DNA from: Candidatus Brocadia sp.
GTDB lineage: Bacteria > Planctomycetota > Brocadiia > Brocadiales > Brocadiaceae
DNA length: 9,083 bases
Direction of reading: 5' to 3'
NCBI GenBank assembly: GCA_030837935.1
Contig: JAUQXU010000354.1
Coordinates: forward strand, 1-9,083
Made by a program: the position numbers and the translations under genes. The notes under the pieces are model-generated. The model was not told the DNA's origin. It did not search any database and saw only the letters and a list, made by a program, of their open reading frames with translations. Below, one piece after another: positions 5,465-9,083 of this stretch (positions within the stretch are counted from its first letter, which is position 1; every line of letters starts with the position of its first letter).

Positions 5465-8400
5465 GCAACATCGGCAAAAAAGAACGTGAAACCCAAAACC
5501 GTGTGGTTGCTTTATTCCAGGACGAGTTGAAGTATCGTTATCTGGGTAATTGGGAAGAACGGGAAAATAACGGCAACGTCGAAGAAGAAATATTGATTGC
5601 CTGGCTCATCAAAAAAGATTATAGCAAAAACCTGATAGGCAAGGCATTGTACGAATTGGGCAAAGCTGCCAATGACCAAAGCAAATCGCTGTATGATGTA
5701 AACAAAGAAGTCTATTCCATGCTTCGCTATGGCGTAAACGTGCAATCCGAAATCGGGCAAAACAAAGAGACTGTTTGGCTCATTGACTGGAAAAACCCGC
5801 TGAAAAACGATTTTGCCATTGCAGATGAAGTCACCATAAAGGGTATTCACAAGAAACGCCCCGACATTGTGCTGTATGTAAATGGTATCGCATTGGGCAT
5901 TTTGGAACTCAAGCGAAGCACCGTTTCCATATCCGAGGGTATCCGCCAAAATTTAGACAGCCAGAAACATATTTTCATCAAACCTTTCTTCTCTACTATT
6001 CAGTATGTAATGGCAGGAAACGACATTGAAGGCATCGCTTACGGCGCCATTGATACCAAAGAAAATTACTTTTGGAAATGGAAAGAAGTCGGCGAAGACA
6101 TCAATAAAAACGATGCCTACCTGTTGCAACTCACCAAACCCGTCAGAGACAGAGCCGCCCAATATGGTTATCCTTTGGATAAAAACATTGTGGAACTGCT
6201 CAACAAAGAGTGCTTTATTGAACTGCTGTACGATTTTATTGTGTATGACCGCGGCATTAAGAAACTGTGCCGGCCAAATCAGTATTTTGGGGTAAAAGCC
6301 GCACAGGATTTTATTAAGCGCAGAGAAGACGGTATTATCTGGCATACACAGGGAAGCGGAAAGAGTTTGACGATGGTGTGGCTTACCAAATGGATCAGGG
6401 AATACAATCCCAACGGCAGGGTGCTTATCATTACCGACCGTGAAGAACTGGACGAGCAAATTGAAAAGGTTTACAACGGTGTTTCCGAAAAGATATATCG
6501 GACCAAAAGCGGGAAAGATTTACTGAACAAACTCAACGACAATTCGCCCTGGCTCTTGTGTTCTCTGGTGCATAAGTTTGGCGGAAAAGAGGAAGGCGAC
6601 GTGGATGCCTATTTGCAGGAATTGAAAAAAAGCATTCCAACCGACTTCAAAGCCAAAGGCGACATCTATGTATTTGTGGACGAGTGCCACCGCACCCAAT
6701 CAGGCAAGCTGCATGATGCCATGAAAGGCTTTTTGCCCAATGCCTTATTCATCGGTTTTACCGGAACACCGCTTTTGAAAGCAGACAAGCAAACCAGTCT
6801 GGAAGTCTTTGGCAGATACATTCACACCTACAAATTTGATGAAGCTGTTCATGACAAAGTAGTATTGGATTTGCGCTATGAAGCCAGAGATGTCGAGCAA
6901 AAAATCACTTCCCTTGAAAAGATAGACGAATGGTTTGAACTGAAAACCCGTGGACTTACCGAGTTTGTCAAAACCGAACTGAAACAGAAATGGGGAACGT
7001 TGAAAAAGGTGTTCAGTTCAAAATCCCGTTTAGAGAAAATCGTGATTGACATCATGATGGACATGGAGAAAAAAGAACGGTTGCAAAACGGCAGAGGCAA
7101 CGCCCTATTGGTTTCGGACAGTATCTACAACGCCTGCCGTTATTATGAACTGTTTCAAAATGCAGGACTGAAAAATTGCGCCATCATTACTTCCTTCGTT
7201 CCGACCCATGCCGACATCAAAGGCGAGGAAACAGGCGAAGGTTATACGGAAAAATTACAGCGTTTTGAGATTTACCGAAAGATGCTGGCGCATTATTTTA
7301 ACGAAGACCCCGATACCGCCATCAATAAGGTAGAGCAGTTCGAGAAAGAGGTAAAGAAAAAATTTGTAGAAGAACCTGCCCAAATGAAATTGCTCATTGT
7401 TGTAGGCAAACTACTTACCGGCTTTGATGCCCCTCCGGCGACCTATTTATACATTGATAAAAATCTGAAAGACCATGGCTTATTTCAGGCGGTGTGCCGT
7501 GTAAACCGTTTGGATGGCGAGGATAAAGACTACGGGTATATCATAGACTACATGGATTTGTTTGACAGTCTGAAACATGCCTTCAAAGATTACACATCGG
7601 GGGCCTTTGATGCTTATGAAAAATCGGATGTCGAAGGCTTATTGAAAGACCGGTTGAAGAAAGGCAAAGAAGGCCTGGATGAAGCATTGGAAGCCATTAA
7701 AGCGCTGTGCGAGCCGGTTGAACCACCGAAAGACACATTGGCTCACATTCGTTACTTCTGTGGCAAGAACACAGAAAACCCTGACGAGCTAAAAGATACC
7801 GAACCAAGACGAGTTGCCTTATACAAGCTTACCATTGCACACATTCGGGCGTATGCCAACATAGCCGATGAAATGAAAGAAGCAGGTTTTACCGTTAAGG
7901 AAACCGCACACATCAAAAACGACATTAAGCACTTTGAGAATCTGCGAAAAGAAATTCAGTTAGCCAGTGGTGATTATATTGATTTGAAGCAATACGAACC
8001 AGCCATGCGCCATTTGATAGACAGTTACATCGGCGCAGAAGAGAGCCGCATGTTAGCCAACTTTGATGATTTGAGTTTAGTGGAATTGTTGGTGGAGAAA
8101 GGCAAAGACGCCCTCAAAGATGTGCCTGAAAACATACGAAGCAACAAGGATGCAATGGCAGAAACCATTGAAAACAACTTGAGGAGGGTAATCATTGAGG
8201 AAAGTCCAACCAACCCTATGTATTACGAGAAAATGAGTGTGCTTTTGGACGAGTTAATAAAAATGAGAAAAAAATCAACTTTGGAGTACGAAAAGTATTT
8301 GAATGAAATCATTGCCCTTTCAAGAAAGGTTAAAAAGCCAAACACGACAACGGAATATCCTGCTTCACTCGATACAAATGCGAAAAGAGCATTGTATGAC

Positions 8401-8598
8401 AACCTGGGTAAGAATGAGGAATTGGCAATCGAATTAGACCATAAAATTATGACAACGAAAAAAGATGTTTGGCGAGATAATAAAATTAAGACACGTGAAG
8501 TAGAGTATGCAATTAAGGAAGTTCTGGATACCTTTCAAATAAAAGAGCCTGACGTGGCATACATCATTGAATTGGTGAAAAACCAGAAGGATTATTAA
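5461..8598 (+). CDS. hsdR: Type I restriction enzyme subunit HsdR (endonuclease and translocase)
   Basis: HsdR is the ATP-dependent DNA translocase and nuclease that cuts unmethylated DNA when bound to HsdM and HsdS. The 1045-residue protein has an N-terminal HSDR_N nuclease domain with D135 (KRPDIVLYVNG) and E149-L-K151 (GILELKRS), then superfamily 2 helicase motifs: Walker A QGSGKS at 297-302, the DECH box at 407-410, TGTP at 434-437, LTGFDAP near 653, and QAVCRVNR at 676-683. A helical C-terminal region for complex assembly follows, from about 740 to the end. Length and motif order are normal and no frame break is seen, so the subunit looks intact. The start is fixed by the ATGA overlap with the RAYT gene and an upstream AGGA. 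The stop shares one base with the next gene. The last roughly 380 nt are more A+T-rich than the motor-coding part. Confidence 0.96.
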   Translation: MSNIGKKERETQNRVVALFQDELKYRYLGNWEERENNGNVEEEILIAWLIKKDYSKNLIGKALYELGKAANDQSKSLYDVNKEVYSMLRYGVNVQSEIGQNKETVWLIDWKNPLKNDFAIADEVTIKGIHKKRPDIVLYVNGIALGILELKRSTVSISEGIRQNLDSQKHIFIKPFFSTIQYVMAGNDIEGIAYGAIDTKENYFWKWKEVGEDINKNDAYLLQLTKPVRDRAAQYGYPLDKNIVELLNKECFIELLYDFIVYDRGIKKLCRPNQYFGVKAAQDFIKRREDGIIWHTQGSGKSLTMVWLTKWIREYNPNGRVLIITDREELDEQIEKVYNGVSEKIYRTKSGKDLLNKLNDNSPWLLCSLVHKFGGKEEGDVDAYLQELKKSIPTDFKAKGDIYVFVDECHRTQSGKLHDAMKGFLPNALFIGFTGTPLLKADKQTSLEVFGRYIHTYKFDEAVHDKVVLDLRYEARDVEQKITSLEKIDEWFELKTRGLTEFVKTELKQKWGTLKKVFSSKSRLEKIVIDIMMDMEKKERLQNGRGNALLVSDSIYNACRYYELFQNAGLKNCAIITSFVPTHADIKGEETGEGYTEKLQRFEIYRKMLAHYFNEDPDTAINKVEQFEKEVKKKFVEEPAQMKLLIVVGKLLTGFDAPPATYLYIDKNLKDHGLFQAVCRVNRLDGEDKDYGYIIDYMDLFDSLKHAFKDYTSGAFDAYEKSDVEGLLKDRLKKGKEGLDEALEAIKALCEPVEPPKDTLAHIRYFCGKNTENPDELKDTEPRRVALYKLTIAHIRAYANIADEMKEAGFTVKETAHIKNDIKHFENLRKEIQLASGDYIDLKQYEPAMRHLIDSYIGAEESRMLANFDDLSLVELLVEKGKDALKDVPENIRSNKDAMAETIENNLRRVIIEESPTNPMYYEKMSVLLDELIKMRKKSTLEYEKYLNEIIALSRKVKKPNTTTEYPASLDTNAKRALYDNLGKNEELAIELDHKIMTTKKDVWRDNKIKTREVEYAIKEVLDTFQIKEPDVAYIIELVKNQKDY
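8585..8591 (+). promoter_or_regulatory. Strong ribosome binding site of the metallopeptidase gene
   Basis: AGAAGGA stands 6 nt before the ATG at 8598, within the end of hsdR. It is the best Shine-Dalgarno match in the window and supports that start. Confidence 0.7.
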
Positions 8599-9083
8599 TG
8601 GAGCAAATCACCATAAGCAGTATTAAAATTGATGTCGTTCGTAAAGGCATAAAGAACATACATCTGGCTGTTTACCCACCAACAGGCAGAGTTCGTATTG
8701 CCGTACCGTTGTGTGTAAATAAGGAAACCATTCGTTTATTTGCCATTTCAAAATTAGGTTGGATAAGACGGAATCAACGAGAGTATGAAAGACAGGAAAG
8801 ACTCTCGCCAAGAGAATATAAAAACAGGGAAAGCCATTATTATCAGGGCACAAGATATTTGTTGAATGTAATTGAAGTGGATGAACCTCCCAAAATAATT
8901 TTAAGAAGCAAAACATATATAGATTTATATACAAGACCTGAAACAACCATTGCCAAACGGCATGAAATAATGAACGAATGGTATCGGGTTCAACTTAAAA
9001 GGCAAATTCCTGAACTGATTGAAAAGTGGGAAAAGAAACTGGATGTGAAAGTTGCCGAATGGCAGGTAAAACTCATGAAAACC
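8598..9083 (+). CDS. YgjP-like M48-family metallopeptidase, 5' part only
   Basis: An open frame of 162 codons starts at the ATG sharing a base with the hsdR stop (TAATG) and continues past the window edge. The protein (MEQITISSIKIDVVRKGIKN onward) resembles the N-terminal half of YgjP-like/DUF45 zinc metallopeptidases: a beta-rich opening (IHLAVYPPTGRVRIAVP), a KLGWIRRNQREYE helix, an ESHYYQGTRYLLNV segment near residues 76-89, and the start of the VKLMKT segment that in this family leads into a WGSC motif. The zinc-binding HExxH motif should lie beyond base 9083, so catalytic competence cannot be judged. The strong ribosome binding site and one-base overlap tie it to the R-M operon. Family members recur downstream of hsdR (recalled), but their role there is not established; processing or turnover of an R-M subunit is one guess. 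Confidence 0.9.
   Translation, partial: MEQITISSIKIDVVRKGIKNIHLAVYPPTGRVRIAVPLCVNKETIRLFAISKLGWIRRNQREYERQERLSPREYKNRESHYYQGTRYLLNVIEVDEPPKIILRSKTYIDLYTRPETTIAKRHEIMNEWYRVQLKRQIPELIEKWEKKLDVKVAEWQVKLMKT

Noticed and set aside
5196..5489. 97-codon plus-strand frame overlapping the RAYT and hsdR genes
   Set aside because: It is out of frame with two well-supported proteins, starts within the palindrome, and shows no recognisable domain.
5512..6459. Two minus-strand frames (5512-5949 and 5953-6459) opposite the HsdR nuclease domain
   Set aside because: They are antisense to conserved HsdR nuclease and Walker A sequence and have no motif of their own.
1..9083. CRISPR array, tRNA or rRNA genes
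   Set aside because: No regularly spaced long repeats and no cloverleaf or rRNA sequence were recognised; nearly all bases are accounted for by overlapping protein genes.

Overview
The window holds one tightly packed, rightward-transcribed operon built around a Type I restriction-modification (R-M) system. The order is hsdM, a DUF1016/YhcG-type PD-(D/E)XK nuclease gene, hsdS, a REP-associated tyrosine transposase (RAYT) gene, hsdR, and the 5' part of a YgjP-like M48 metallopeptidase gene that runs off the right edge. Every junction is an overlap: 10, 8, 1, 4 and 1 nt in order. The six genes therefore look co-transcribed and translationally coupled. No gene is supported on the minus strand.

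The organism is probably a member of the Bacteroidota. This is an inference from protein style, a moderate G+C of about 45% (hand estimate), an in-frame heptanucleotide repeat of the AATTGAC/AATGGAC type, and a GTAGAGACGCACGG palindrome paired with a RAYT gene, which I recall from genomes of that phylum. No rRNA, tRNA or other marker fixes the taxonomy.

Layout: bases 1-98 hold no supportable gene, possibly only the tail of an upstream one. A hairpin followed by four Ts (99-123) looks like an intrinsic terminator. hsdM-like coding sequence begins immediately after it, but about 30 N-terminal residues expected for this HsdM subfamily are missing, so the left edge of hsdM looks like a deletion or rearrangement junction (or an assembly join). 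Bases 141-8598 hold the five genes through hsdR. From 8598 to the end lies the metallopeptidase gene.

How they work together: HsdM (methyltransferase) and HsdS (specificity) form the modification complex, and HsdR adds the translocase and nuclease. The YhcG-like nuclease, RAYT and metallopeptidase are accessory genes whose overlaps suggest they travel with the R-M cassette; their role in it is not established. The most unusual signal is that three of these genes each carry a repeat of a kind normally found between genes, read through in frame: a five-unit heptamer array in hsdM (2122-2156), a perfect 35-nt palindrome in the nuclease gene (2796-2830), and a perfect 28-nt REP-like palindrome inside the RAYT gene itself (5180-5207).
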